Assembly: GCA_033782935.1 (NCBI GenBank)
Contig: JAWQEG010000630.1
Span: 1,334,501 to 1,398,500, forward strand
DNA from: Petrolisthes cinctipes
Taxonomy: Eukaryota; Arthropoda; Malacostraca; Decapoda; Porcellanidae
Length of the DNA stretch: 64,000 nucleotides
Direction of reading: 5' to 3'
In this document: one piece after another, positions 24,306 through 36,554 of the stretch
Position numbering within the stretch: position 1 is the first letter of the stretch
Layout: the number at the start of each line of letters is the position of its first letter
The notes under the pieces: model-generated
Databases searched by the model: none
Seen by the model: only the letters and a program-made list of their open reading frames with translations
Told to the model about the DNA's origin: nothing
Translations under genes and position numbers: made by a program

Positions 24306-25449
24306 TTAATATTTTGGGGTCCCAGAAGCAATCTGTACATGCCTACTCAGTGTTAGAGTATTTTCAAAATACAGGCCCAAAACATGCTGAAAATCGATAT
24401 TTTAGATGCCCAAAGTCAATATGTGCATGTATCTTCTGTACCCGTTTATATCTCAAATTCAGGCTCAAAACACCCGAAAATTCAATATTTTGGGGTCCCA
24501 GAAGCAATCTGTCCAGTGCTAGAATATTTTCAAAATATAGGCTAAAAACATGCTAAAAATCGACATTTTAGGTGCCAAAAAATCGATATCTCAAATTCAG
24601 TCCCAAAACACCCGAAAATTCGATATTTAGAGGTCCCAGAAGGTATCTGTACATGCCTACTCCGTGTTAGAGTATTTTCAAAATACAGGCCAAAAACATA
24701 CTGAAAATCGATCTTTCAGGTGCCCAAAAGTCGATATGTGCATGCATCTTCTGTACCCGTTTATATCTCAAATTCTGGCCCTAAACACCCGAAAATTCGA
24801 TATTTTGGGGTCCCAGAAGCGATCTGTACATGCCAACTCCGTGTTAGAGTATTTTCAAAATTCAGGCCCAAAACATGCTGAAAATCGATATTTTTGGTGC
24901 CCAAAGTCAATATGTGCATGTATCTTCTGTACCCGTTTATATCTCAAATTCAGGCTCAAAACACCCGAAAATTCAATATTTTGGGGTCCCAGAAGCAATC
25001 TGTACAGTGCTAGAATATTTTCAAAATATAGGCTAAAAATCGATCTTTTAGGTGCCAAAAAGTCGATATCTCAAATTCAGTCCCAAAACACCCGAAAATT
25101 CGATATTTAGGGGTCCCAGAAGCGATCTGTACATGCCTACTCCGTGTTAGAGTATTTTCAAAATACATGCTCAAAACATACTGAAAATCGATCTTTTAGG
25201 TGCACAAAAGTCGATATGTGCATGCATCTTCAGTACCCGTTTATATCTCAAATTCAGGCTCAAAACACCCGAAAATTCAATATTTTGGGGTCCCAGAAGC
25301 AATCTGTACATGCCTACTCAGTGTTAGAGTATTTTCAAAATACAGTCCCAAAACATGCTGAAAATCGATATTTTAGATGCCCAAAGTCAATATGTGCATG
25401 TATCTTCTGTACCCGTTTATATCTCAAATTCAGGCTCAAAACACCCGAA

Positions 25450-27120
25450 AATTCAATATTTTGGGGTCCCAGAAGCAATCTGTACATGCCTACACAGTGC
25501 TAGAATATTTTCAAAATATAGGCTAAAAACATGCTAAAAATCGACATTTTAGGTGCCAAAAAATCGATATCTCAAATTCAGTCCCAAAACACCCGAAAAT
25601 TCGATATTTAGAGGTCCCAGAAGGTATCTGTACATGCCTACTCCGTGTTAGAGTATTTTCAAAATACAGGCCAAAAACATACTGAAAATTGATCTTTTAG
25701 GTGCCCAAAAGTCGATATGTGCATGCATCTTCTGTACCCGTTTATATCTCAAATTCTGGCCCTAAACACCCGAAAATTCGATATTTTGGGGTCCCAGAAG
25801 CGATCTGTACATGCCAACTCCGTGTTAGAGTATTTTCAAAATTCAGGCCCAAAACATGCTGAAAATCGATATTTTTGGTGCCCAAAGTCAATATGTGCAT
25901 ATATCTTCTGTACCCGTTTATATCTCAAATTCAGGCTCAAAACACCCGAAAATTCAATATTTTGGGGTCCCAGGAGCAATCTGTACAGTGCTAGAATATT
26001 TTCAAAATATAGGCTAAAAACATGCTAAAAATCGATCTTTTAGGTGCCAAAAAGTCGATATCTCAAATTCAGTCCCAAAACACCCGATAATTCGATATTT
26101 AGAGGTCCCAGAAGCGATCTGTACATGCCTACTCCGTGTTAGAGTATTTTCAAAATACATGCTCAAAACATACTGAAAATCGATCTTTTAGGTGCACAAA
26201 AGTCGATATGTGCATGCATCTTCAGTACCCGTTTATATCTCAAATTCAGGCTCAAAACACCCGAAAATTCAATATTTTGGGGTCCCAGAAGCAATCTGTA
26301 CATGCCTACACAGTGCTAGAATATTTTCAAAATATAGGCTAAAAACATGCTAAAAATCGACATTTTAGGTGCCAAAAAATCGATATCTCAAATTCAGTCC
26401 CAAAACACCCGAAAATTCGATATTTAGAGGTCCCAGAAGGTATCTGTACATGCCTACTCCGTGTTAGAGTATTTTCAAAATACAGGCCAAAAACATACTG
26501 AAAATTGATCTTTTAGGTGCCCAAAAGTCGATATGTGCATGCATCTTCTGTACCCGTTTATATCTCAAATTCTGGCCCTAAACACCCGAAAATTCGATAT
26601 TTTGGGGTCCCAGAAGCGATCTGTACATGCCAACTCCGTGTTAGAGTATTTTCAAAATTCAGGCCCAAAACATGCTGAAAATCGATATTTTTGGTGCCCA
26701 AAGTCAATATGTGCATATATCTTCTGTACCCGTTTATATCTCAAATTCAGGCTCAAAACACCCGAAAATTCAATATTTTGGGGTCCCAGGAGCAATCTGT
26801 ACAGTGCTAGAATATTTTCAAAATATAGGCTAAAAACATGCTAAAAATCGATCTTTTAGGTGCCAAAAAGTCGATATCTCAAATTCAGTCCCAAAACACC
26901 CGATAATTCGATATTTAGAGGTCCCAGAAGCGATCTGTACATGCCTACTCCGTGTTAGAGTATTTTCAAAATACATGCTCAAAACATACTGAAAATCGAT
27001 CTTTTAGGTGCACAAAAGTCGATATGTGCATGCATCTTCAGTACCCGTTTATATCTCAAATTCAGGCTCAAAACACCCGAAAATTCAATATTTTGGGGTC
27101 CCAGAAGCAATCTGTACATG
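25450..27120 (+). repeat. Tandem duplication, period 816 bp
   Basis: The period equals 491 + 325 bp, an A1-B1-C1 trimer plus an A2-C2 dimer. Shared markers at 816-bp spacing are GAAAATTGATC (25685 and 26501), ATGCCAACTCCG (25813 and 26629), GTGCATATATC, CCCAGGAGCAATC and CCCGATAATTCG. Confidence 0.84.
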
Positions 27121-30062
27121 CCTACTCAGTGTTAGAGTATTTTCAAAATACAGGTCCAAAACATGCTAAAAATCGATATATTAGATGCCCAAAGTCAATA
27201 TGTTCATGTATCTTCTGTACCCGTTTATATCTCAAATTCAGGCTCAAAACACCCGAAAATTCAATATTTTGGGGTCCCAGAAGCAATCTGTACATACCTA
27301 CACAGTGCTAGAATATTTTCAAAATATAGGCTAAAAACATGCTAAAAATCGACATTTTAGGTGCCAAAAAATCGATATCTCAAATTCAGTCCCAAAACAC
27401 CCGAAAATTCGATATTTAGAGGTCCCAGAAGGTATCTGTACATGTCTACTCCGTGTTAGAGTATTTTCAAAATACAGGCCAAAAACATACTGAAAATCGA
27501 TCTTTTAGGTGCCCAAAAGTCGATATGTGCATGCATCTTCTGTACCCGTTTATATCTCAAATTCTGGCACAAAACACCCGAAAATTCGATATTTTGGGGT
27601 CCCAGAAGCGATCTGTACATGCCTACTCCGTGTTAGAGTATTTTCAAAATTCAGGCCCAAAACATGCTGAAAATCGATATTTTTGGTGCCCAAAGTCAAT
27701 ATGTGCATGTATCTTCTGTACCCGTTTATATCTCAAATTCAGGCTCAAAACACCCGAAAATTCAATATTTTGGGGTCCCAGAAGCAATCTGTACAGTGCT
27801 AGAATATTTTCAAAATATAGGCTAAAAACATGCTAAAAATCGACATTTTAGGTGCCAAAAAATCGATATCTCAAATTCAGTCCCAAAACACCCGAAAATT
27901 CGATATTTAGAGGTCCCAGAAGGTATCTGTACATGCCTACTCCGTGTTAGAGTATTTTCAAAATACAGGCCAAAAACATACTGAAAATCGATCTTTTAGG
28001 TGCCCAAAAGTCGATATGTGCATGCATCTTCAGTACCCGTTTATATCTCAAATTCTGGCCCTAAACACCCGAAAATTCGATATTTTGGGGTCTCAGAAGC
28101 GATCTGTACATGCCTACTCCGTGTTAGAGTATTTTCAAAATTCAGGCCCAAAACATGCTGAAAATCGATATTTTTGGTGCCCAAAGTCAATATGTGCATG
28201 TATCTTCTGTACCCGTTTATATCTCAAATTCAGGCTCAAAACACCCGAAAATTCAATATTTTGGGGTCCCAGAAGCAATCTGTACATGCCTACTCAGTGC
28301 TAGAATATTTTCAAAATATAGGCTAAAAACATGCTAAAAATCGACATTTTAGGTGCCAAAAAATCGATATCTCAAATTCAGTCCCAAAACACCCGAAAAT
28401 TCGATATTTAGGGGTCCCAGAAGGTATCTGTACATGCCTACTCCGTGTTAGAATATTTTCAAAATACAGGCCAAAAGCATACTGAAAATCGATCTTTTAG
28501 GTGCCCAAAAGTCGATATGTGCATGCATCTTCTGTACCCGTTTATATCTCAAATTCTGGCCCTAAACACCCGAAAATTCGATATTTTGGGGTCCCAGAAG
28601 CGATCTGTACATGCCTACTCCGTGTTAGAGTATTTTCAAAATTCAGGCCCAAAACATGCTGAAAATCGATATTTTTGGTGCCCAAAGTCAATATGTGCAT
28701 GTATCTTCTGTACCCGTTTATATCTCAAATTCAGGCTCAAAACACCCGAAAATTCAATATTTTGGGGTCCCAGAAGCAATCTGTACAGTGCTAGAATATT
28801 TTCAAAATATAGGCTAAAAACATGCTAAAAGTCGATCTTTTAGGTGCCAAAAAGTCGATATCTCAAATTCAGTCCCAAAACACCCGAAAATTCGATATTT
28901 AGGGGTCCCAGAAGCGATCTGTACATGCCTACTCCGTGTTAGAGTATTTTCAAAATACATGCTCAAAACATACTGAAAATCGATCTTTTAGGTGCACAAA
29001 AGTCGATATGTGCATGCATCTTCAGTACCCGTTTATATCTCAAATTCAGGCTCAAAACACCCGAAAATTCAATATTTTGGGGTCCCAGAAGCAATCTGTA
29101 CATGCCTACACAGTGCTAGAATATTTTCAAAATATAGGCTAAAAACATGCTAAAAATCGACATTTTAGTTGCCAAAAAATCGATTTCTCAAATTCAGTCC
29201 CAAAACACCCGAAAATTCGATATTTAGAGTTCCCAGAAGGTATCTGTACATGCCTACTCCGTGTTAGAGTATTTTCAAAATACAGGCCAAAAACATACTG
29301 AAAATCGATCTTTTAGGTGCCCAAAAGTCGATATGTGCATGCATCTTCTGTACCCGTTTATATCTCAAATTCTGGCCCTAAACACCCGAAAATTCGATAT
29401 TTTGGGGTCCCAGAAGCGATCTGTACATGCCTACTCCGTGTTAGAGTATTTTCAAAATTCAGGCCCAAAACATGCTGAAAATCGATATTTTTGGTGCCCA
29501 AAGTCAATATGTGCATGTATCTTCTGTACCCGTTTATATCTCAAATTCAGGCTCAAAACACCCGAAAATTCAATATTTTGGGGTCCCAGAAGCAATCTGT
29601 ACAGTGCTAGAATATTTTCAAAATATAGGCTAAAAACATGCTAAAAATCGATCTTTTAGGTGCCAAAAAATCGATATCTCAAATTCAGTCCCAAAACACC
29701 CGAAAATTCGATATTTAGAGGTCCCAGAAGGTATCTGTACATGCCTACTCCGTGTTAGAGTATTTTCAAAATACAGGCCAAAAACATACTGAAAATCGAT
29801 CTTTCAGGTGCCCAAAAGTCGATATGTGCATGCATCTTCTGTACCCGTTTATATCTCAAATTCTGGCCCTAAACACCCGAAAATTCGATATTTTGGGGTC
29901 CCAGAAGCGATCTGTACATGCCTACTCAGTGTTAGAGTATTTTCAAAATACAGGCCCAAAACATGCTGAAAATCGATATTTTAGATGCCAAAAAATCGAT
30001 ATCTCAAATTCAGTCCCAAAACACCCGAAAATTCGATATTTAGAGGTCCCAGAAGGTATCTG

Positions 30063-30064
30063 TA
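30063..30064. other. TA target-site duplication, left of MITE copy 1
   Basis: The uninterrupted satellite reads CTGTACATGCC. With the element present it reads CTGTA then CAGTTGG, so the left TA is duplicated on the right at 30892-30893. The site is the centre of the palindrome TGTACA. Confidence 0.85.
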
Positions 30065-30161
30065 CAGTTGGCTCCACTCCCGCGTTTCTCCCCTAGCGTT
30101 GCCAATGTTTGACCACTCAGGAATTCGAATCCCTAAGCACAAGTTAAAAGACTCGAAACAT
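30065..30161 (+). repeat. Left terminal inverted repeat of MITE copy 1 (97 bp)
   Basis: Base for base the reverse complement of 30795-30891, from CAGTTGGCTCC to GACTCGAAACAT. It contains GAATTCGAATCC, itself partly self-complementary. The next bases (TCATTAATC against ACATACAT) no longer match, so the limit is sharp. Confidence 0.93.
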
Positions 30162-30794
30162 TCATTAATCTTGCAATGCTAACTGACATTACACCTCAAG
30201 GCATTTTAAACTCCTGTATTTGCAGCTTGAATAACGCAATCACAGTGAAAGCATGAAACACGTTAAATTAAGGAAAGAATATTATACCACTGAATAGAAG
30301 ACCTCTGGCATCACAGGTTGTATGGCGTCTTAATGTCTGAAGGTAGATTGAGAGGTTGTAAGTTGGGGATGGGGATTGAACGGTAGGGTGAGAAGGAAGT
30401 GAATTAATCTAACATCACATTATGTTACTATGGTCCAGTTGACTGCAGATTATTGATAAACATCTACTGTCTTACTTCTCTATCAACTTCTCCTCGGCGG
30501 GTCATATGGTCTTGGCTACCTAACTCAATGATCGATATACTTCACGGCGTGATTATATGGTTTGAGTTGTCTATTTCGCCGTAAAATAGATAAATAATAG
30601 GCCTAATGATAATAATAATTGATAAAGATCAATCATTACCAGCATCTTTCTCTAATAGCTTAAATTTTTCCTCACTACACCTTAATTTCTTACCTGCCGT
30701 TTCCTACCTAAACCCCCCTAATCTCTCAGTCCCCCAACACCTCCCTCTCTCAACCCTCCAACCACACCCTCACTCTGGGAGACCGTATGTATGT
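30162..30794. other. Unique interior of MITE copy 1 (no gene seen)
   Basis: About 633 bp between the inverted repeats with no similarity to the satellite. Visible features are AT-rich stretches, AGGCCTAATGATAATAATAA near 30599, a cytosine/thymine-rich run from about 30700, and short GTAT repeats before the right inverted repeat. The longest open frame (30606-30812, 68 codons) reads out into the right inverted repeat and has no transposase-like motif. I see no promoter or RNA gene I could defend. Confidence 0.75.
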
Positions 30795-30891
30795 ATGTTT
30801 CGAGTCTTTTAACTTGTGCTTAGGGATTCGAATTCCTGAGTGGTCAAACATTGGCAACGCTAGGGGAGAAACGCGGGAGTGGAGCCAACTG
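30795..30891 (-). repeat. Right terminal inverted repeat of MITE copy 1 (97 bp)
   Basis: Runs from ATGTTTCGAGTC to GGAGCCAACTG and is perfectly complementary to the left repeat at 30065-30161. Inverted repeats this long could fold the element into a stem-loop with about 633 bases of loop when single-stranded. Confidence 0.93.
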
Positions 30892-30893
30892 TA
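30892..30893. other. TA target-site duplication, right of MITE copy 1
   Basis: Partner of 30063-30064. Removing the element and one TA restores the satellite consensus exactly. Confidence 0.85.
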
Positions 30894-32349
30894 CATGCCT
30901 ACTCCGTGTTAGAATATTTTCAAAATACAGGCCAAAAACATACTGAAAACCGATCTTTTAGGTGCCCAAAAGTCGATATGTGCATGCATCTTCTGTACCC
31001 GTTTATATCTCAAATTCTGGCCCTAAACACCCGAAAATTCGATATTTTGGGGTCCCAGAAGGTATCTGTACATGCCTACTCCGTGTTAGAGTATTTTCAA
31101 AATTCAGGCCCAAAACATGCTGAAAATCGATATTTTTGGTGCCCAAAGTCAATATGTGCATGTATCTTCTGTACCCGTTTATATCTCAAATTCAGGCTCA
31201 AAACACCCGAAAATTCAGTATTTTGGGGTCCCATGGGGTACATACCTACTCAGTGCTAGAATATTTTCAAAATATAGGCTAAAAACATGCTAAAAATCGA
31301 TCTTTTAGGTGCCAAAAAGTCGATATCTCAAATTCAGTCCCAAAACACCCGAAAATTCGATATTTAGGGGTCCCAGAAGCGATCTGTACATGCCTACTCC
31401 GTGTTAGAGTATTTTCAAAATACATGCTCAAAACATACTGAAAATCGATCTTTGAGGTGCACAAAAGTCGATATGTGCATGCATCTTCAGTACCCGTTTA
31501 TATCTCAAATTCAGGCTCAAAACCCCCGAAAATTCAATATTTTGGGGTCCCAGAAGCAATCTGTACATGCCTACTCAGTGTTAGAATATTTTCAAAATAT
31601 AGGCTAAAAACATGCTGAAAATCGATATTTTAGATGCCCAAAGTCAATATGTGCATGTATCTTCTGTACCCGTTTATATCTCAAATTCAGGCTCAAAACA
31701 CCCGAAAATTCAATATTTTGGGGTCCCAGAAGCAATCTGTACATGCCTACACAGTGCTAGAATATTTTCAAAATATAGGCTAAAAACATGCTAAAAATCG
31801 ACATTTTAGGTGCCAAAAAATCGATATCTCAAATTCAGTCCCAAAACACCCGAAAATTCGATATTTAGAGGTCCCAGAAGGTATCTGTACATGCCTACTC
31901 CGTGTTAGAGTATTTTCAAAATACAGGCCAAAAACATACTGAAAATCGATCTTTCAGGTGCCCAAAAGTCGATATGTGCATGCATCTTCTGTACCCGTTT
32001 ATATCTCAAATTCTGGCCCTAAACACCCGAAAATTCGATATTTTGGGGTCCCAGAAGCGATCTGTACATGCCTACTCCGTGTTAAAGTATTTTCAAAATT
32101 CAGGCCCAAAACATGCTGAAAATCGATATTTTTGGTGCACAATGTCAATATGTGCATGTATCTTCTGTACCCGTTTATATCTCAAATTCAGGCTCAAAAC
32201 ACCCGAAAATTCAATATTTTGGGGTCCCAGAAGCAATCTGTACAGTGTTAGAATATTTTCAAAATATAGGCTAAAAACATGCTAAAAATCGATCTTTTAG
32301 GTGCCAAAAAGTCGATATCTCAAATTCAGTCCCAAAACACCCGAAAATT

Positions 32350-35300
32350 CGATATTTAGGGGTCCCAGAAGCGATCTGTACATGCCTACTCCGTGTTAGA
32401 GTATTTTCAAAATACATGCTCAAAACATACTGAAAATCGATCTTTTAGGTGCACATAAGTCGATATGTGCATGCATCTTCAGTACCCGTTTATATCTCAA
32501 ATTCAGGCTCAAAACACCCGAAAATTCAATATTTTGGGGTCCCAGAAGCAATCTGTACATGCCTACACAGTGCTAGAATATTTTCAAAATATAGGCTAAA
32601 AACATGCTGAAAATCGACATTTTAGGTGCCAAAAAATCGAGATCTCAAATTCAGTCCCAAAACACCCGAAAATTCGATATTTAGAGGTCCCAGAAGGTAT
32701 CTGTACATGCCTACTCCGTGTTAGAGTATTTTCAAAATACAGGCCAAAAACATACTGAAAATCGATCTTTTAGGTGCCCAAAAGTCGATATGTGCATGCA
32801 TCTTCTGTACCCGTCTATATCTCAAATTCTGACCCTAAACACCCGAAAATTCGATATTTTGGGGTCCCAGAAGCGATTTGTACATGCCTACTCCGTGTTA
32901 GAGTATTTTCAAAATTCAGGCCCAAAACATGCTGAAAATCGATATTTTTGGTGCCCAAAGTCAATATGTGCATATATCTTCTGTACCCGTTTATATCTCA
33001 AATTCAGGCTCAAAACACCCGAAAAATCAATATTTTGGGGTCCCATGGGGTACATGCCTACTCAGTGCTAGAATATTTTCAAAATATAGGCTAAAAACAT
33101 GCTAAAAATCGATCTTTTAGGTGCCAAAAAGTCGATATCTCAAATTCAGTCACAAAACACCCGAAAATTCGATATTTAGGGGTCCCAGAAGCGATCTGTA
33201 CATGCCTACTCCGTGTTAGAGTATTTTCAAAATACATGCTCAAAACATACTGAAAATCGATCTTTTAGGTGCACAAAAGTCGATATGTGCATGCATCTTC
33301 TGTACCCGTTTATATCTCAAATTCAGGCTCAAAACACCCGAAAATTCAATATTTTGGGGTCCCAGAAGCGATCTGTACATGCCTACTCCGTGTTAAAGTA
33401 TTTTCAAAATTCAGGCCCAAAACATGCTGAAAATCGATATTTTAGGTGCCAAAAAATCGATATATCAAATTCAGTCCCAAAACACCCGAAAATTCGATAT
33501 TTAGAGGTCCCAGAAGGTATCTGTACATGCCTACTCCGTGTTAGAGTATTTTCAAAATACAGGCCAAAAACATACTGAAAATCGATCTTTTAGGTGCCCA
33601 AAAGTCGATATGTGCATGCATCTTCTGTACCCGTTTATATCTCAAATTCTGGCCCTAAACACCCGAAAATTCGATATTTTGGGGTCCCAGAAGCGATCTG
33701 TACATGCCTACTCCGTGTTAGAGTATTTTCAAAATTCAGGCCCAAAACATGCTGAAAATCGATATTTTTGGTGCCCAAAGTCAATATGTGCATGTATCTT
33801 CTGTACCCGTTTATATCTCAAATTCAGCCTCAAAACACCCGAAAATTCAATATTTTGGGGTCCCAGAAGCAATCTGTACATGCCTACCCAGTGCTAGAAT
33901 ATTTTCAAAATATAGGCTAAAAACATGCTAAAAATCGATCTTTTAGGTTCCAAAAAATCGATATCTCAAATTCAGTCCCAAAACACCCGAAAATTCGATA
34001 TTTAGGGGTCCCAGAAGGTATCTGTACATGCCTACTCCGTGTTAGAGTATTTTCAAAATACATGCTCAAAACATACTGAAAATCGATCTTTTAGGTGCAC
34101 AAAAGTCGATATGTGCATGCATCTTCAGTACCCGTTTATATCTCAAATTCAGGCTCAAAACACCCGAAAATTCAATATTTTGGGGTCCCAGAAGCAATCT
34201 GTACATGCCTACACAGTGCTAGAATATTTTCAAAATATAGGCTAAAAACATGCTGAAAATCGACATTTTAGGTGCCAAAAAATCGAGATCTCAAATTCAG
34301 TCCCAAAACACCCGAAAATTCGATATTTAGAGGTCCCAGAAGGTATCTGTACATGCCTACTCCGTGTTAGAGTATTTTCAAAATACAGGCCAAAAACATA
34401 CTGAAAATCGATCTTTTAGGTGCCCAAAAGTCGATATGTGCATGCATCTTCTGTACCCGTCTATATCTCAAATTCTGACCCTAAACACCCGAAAAATCGA
34501 TATTTTGGGGTCCCAGAAGCGATTTGTACATGCCTACTCCGTGTTAGAGTATTTTCAAAATTCAGGCCCAAAACATGCTGAAAATCGATATTTTTGGTGC
34601 CCAAAGTCAATATGTGCATATATCTTCTGTACCCGTTTATATCTCAAATTCAGGCTCAAAACACCCGAAAAATCAATATTTTGGGGTCCCATGGGGTACA
34701 TGCCTACTCAGTGCTAGAATATTTTCAAAATATAGGCTAAAAACATGCTAAAAATCGATCTTTTAGGTGCCAAAAAGTCGATATCTCAAATTCAGTCACA
34801 AAACACCCGAAAATTCGATATTTAGGGGTCCCAGAAGCGATCTGTACATGCCTACTCCGTGTTAGAGTATTTTCAAAATACATGCTCAAAACATACTGAA
34901 AATCGATCTTTTAGGTGCACAAAAGTCGATATGTGCATGCATCTTCAGTACCCGTTTATATCTCAAATTCAGGCTCAAAACACCCGAAAATTCAATATTT
35001 TGGGGTCCCAGAAGCAATCTGTACATGCCTACTCAGTGTTAGAGTATTTTCAAAATACATGCTCAAAACATGCTGAAAATCGATATTTTAGATGCCCAAA
35101 GTCAATATGTGCATGTATCTTCTGTACCCGTTTATATCTCAAATTCAGGCTCAAAACACCCGAAAATTCAATATTTTGGGGTCCCAGAAGCAATCTGTAC
35201 ATGCCTACACAGTGCTAGAATATTTTCAAAATATAGGCTAAAAACATGCTGAAAATCGATATTTTAGGTGCCAAAAAATCGATATATCAAATTCAGTCCC

Positions 35301-36060
35301 AAAACACCCGAAAATTCGATATTTAGAGGTCCCAGAAGGTATCTGTACATGCCTACTCCGTGTTAGAGTATTTTCAAAATACAGGCCAAAAACATACTGA
35401 AAATCGATCTTTTAGGTGCCCAAAAGTCGATATGTGCATGCATCTTCTGTACCCGTTTATATCTCAAATTCTGGCCCTAAACACCCGAAAATTCAATATT
35501 TTGGGGTCCCAGAAGCGATCTGTACATGCCTACTCCGTGTTAGAGTATTTTCAAAATTCAGGCCCAAAACATGCTGAAAATCGATATTTTTGGTGCCCAA
35601 AGTCAATATGTGCATGTATCTTCTGTACCCGTTTATATCTCAAATTCAGCCTCAAAACACCCGAAAATTCAATATTTTGGGGTCCCAGAAGCAATCTGTA
35701 CATGCCTACCCAGTGCTAGAATATTTTCAAAATATAGGCTAAAAACATGCTAAAAATCGATCTTTTAGGTTCCAAAAAATCGATATCTCAAATTCAGTCC
35801 CAAAACACCCGAAAATTCGATATTTAGGGGTCCCAGAAGGTATCTGTACATGCCTACTCCGTGTTAGAGTATTTTCAAAATACATGCTCAAAATATACTG
35901 AAAATCGATCTTTTAGGTGCACAAAAGTCGATATGTGCATGCATCTTCAGTACCCGTTTATATCTCAAATTCAGGCTCAAAACACCCGAAAATTCAATAT
36001 TTTGGGGTCCCAGAAGCAATCTGTACATGCCTACTCAGTGTTAGAGTATTTTCAAAATAC
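32350..36060 (+). repeat. Tandem duplication with periods 1646 and 1822 bp
   Basis: About 32350-33330 matches 33996-34976 at an offset of 1646 bp: ATCGAGATCTC at about 32637 and 34283, CGTCTATATC, CTGACCC, GCGATTTGTAC and CCATGG at 33043 and 34689. From about 33430 the match continues at 1822 bp: GATATATCAAATTC at about 33460 and 35282, CAGCCTCAAAAC, CTACCCAGTG and AGGTTCCAAAAAATCG. The 176-bp shift is exactly one B monomer, present in the second copy and missing from the first. Confidence 0.83.
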
Positions 36061-36554
36061 AGGCCCAAAACATGCTGAAAATCGATATTTTAGATGCCCA
36101 AAGTCAATATGTGCATGTATCTTCTGTACCCGTTTATATCTCAAATTCAGGCTCAAAACACCCGAAAATTCAATATTTTGGGGTCTCAGAAGCAATCTGT
36201 ACAGTGCTAGAATATTTTCAAAATATAGGCTAAAAACATGCTAAAAATCGACATTTTAGGTGCCAAAAAATCGATATCTCAAATTCAGTCCCAAAACACC
36301 CGAAAATTCGATATTTAGAGGTCCCAGAAGGTATCTGTACATGCCTACTCTGTGTTAGAGTATTTTCAAAATACAGGCCAAAAACATACTGAAAATCGAT
36401 CTTTTAGGTGCCCAAAAGTCGATATGTGCATGCATCTTCAGTACCCGTTTATATCTCAAATTCTGGCCCTAAACACCCGAAAATTCGATATTTTGGGGTC
36501 TCAGAAGCGATCTGTACATGGCTACTCCGTGTTAGAGTATTTTCAAAATTCAGG

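Larger units (their letters stand above)
1..30064 (+). repeat. Satellite array, left segment (A/B/C monomers in higher-order repeats)
   Basis: The segment is an uninterrupted head-to-tail array of one satellite family, all on the same strand. Every monomer carries recognisable landmarks: a TATTTTCAAAATA near-palindrome, an AAAATCGAT core, the CACCCGAAAATTCGATATTT junction and a GGGGTCCCAGAAG block. Three monomer types (A 177 bp, B 176 bp, C 148 bp) form trimers of 501 or 491 bp. Local duplications with offsets of 1689, 1493, 2671, 975 and 816 bp are superimposed. No base of non-satellite DNA is visible before 30065. The window begins inside a monomer, so the array continues to the left. The only open frames are short and follow the repeat period, so they are not treated as genes. 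Confidence 0.97.
30065..30891. mobile_element. Non-autonomous Tc1/mariner-type MITE, copy 1 (827 bp)
   Basis: Seen: the element interrupts the satellite exactly between CTGTA and TACATGCC. It begins CAGTTGGCTCC and ends GGAGCCAACTG, is bounded by a TA duplication, and has perfect 97-bp terminal inverted repeats (30065-30161 and 30795-30891). The interior of about 633 bp is unrelated to the satellite. It holds a pyrimidine-rich stretch (about 30700-30777), a short GTAT repeat (30785-30798) and no frame long enough for a transposase. Known: TA target duplication and CAGT-type ends are typical of Tc1/mariner elements. Inferred: it is a deletion derivative or MITE moved by a transposase encoded elsewhere. 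It has no orientation of its own, so no strand is given. This copy keeps both inverted repeats matching and is probably closer to the inserted form than copy 2. Confidence 0.9.
29985..33360 (+). repeat. MITE-bearing satellite block, source or copy of about 40880-43260
   Basis: The block 30.0-31.56 kb matches 40.9-42.45 kb at an offset of 10892-10896 bp. The stretch 32.29-33.36 kb then matches 42.19-43.26 kb at an offset of 9904 bp. The difference of 992 bp equals one hexameric repeat (491 + 501), present in the left block (about 31.57-32.29 kb and neighbours) and absent from the right. Shared markers include the transposon itself, two CCATGG variants, CTGACCCTAAAC, GCGATTTGTAC and GTGCATATATC. 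Confidence 0.75.

Noticed and set aside
30599..30625. AGGCCTAATGATAATAATAA as a clue to a particular marine invertebrate lineage
   Set aside because: Similar short AT-rich strings occur in many animal genomes. It is too weak to name a taxon.
30606..30812. 68-codon open frame inside the MITE (also 41502-41708)
   Set aside because: No transposase or other known motif. It runs into the inverted repeat, and substitutions between the two copies alter residues freely. Low-complexity pyrimidine-rich sequence explains the Pro/Leu/Ser-rich product.
30065..30891. 4-bp GTAC target duplication instead of TA
   Set aside because: Reading the ends as AGTTGG/CCAACT would give GTAC, but CAGTTGG/CCAACTG with TA fits the known Tc1/mariner rule and restores the satellite equally well. 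The two readings cannot be separated by sequence alone, so TA is preferred on family knowledge.
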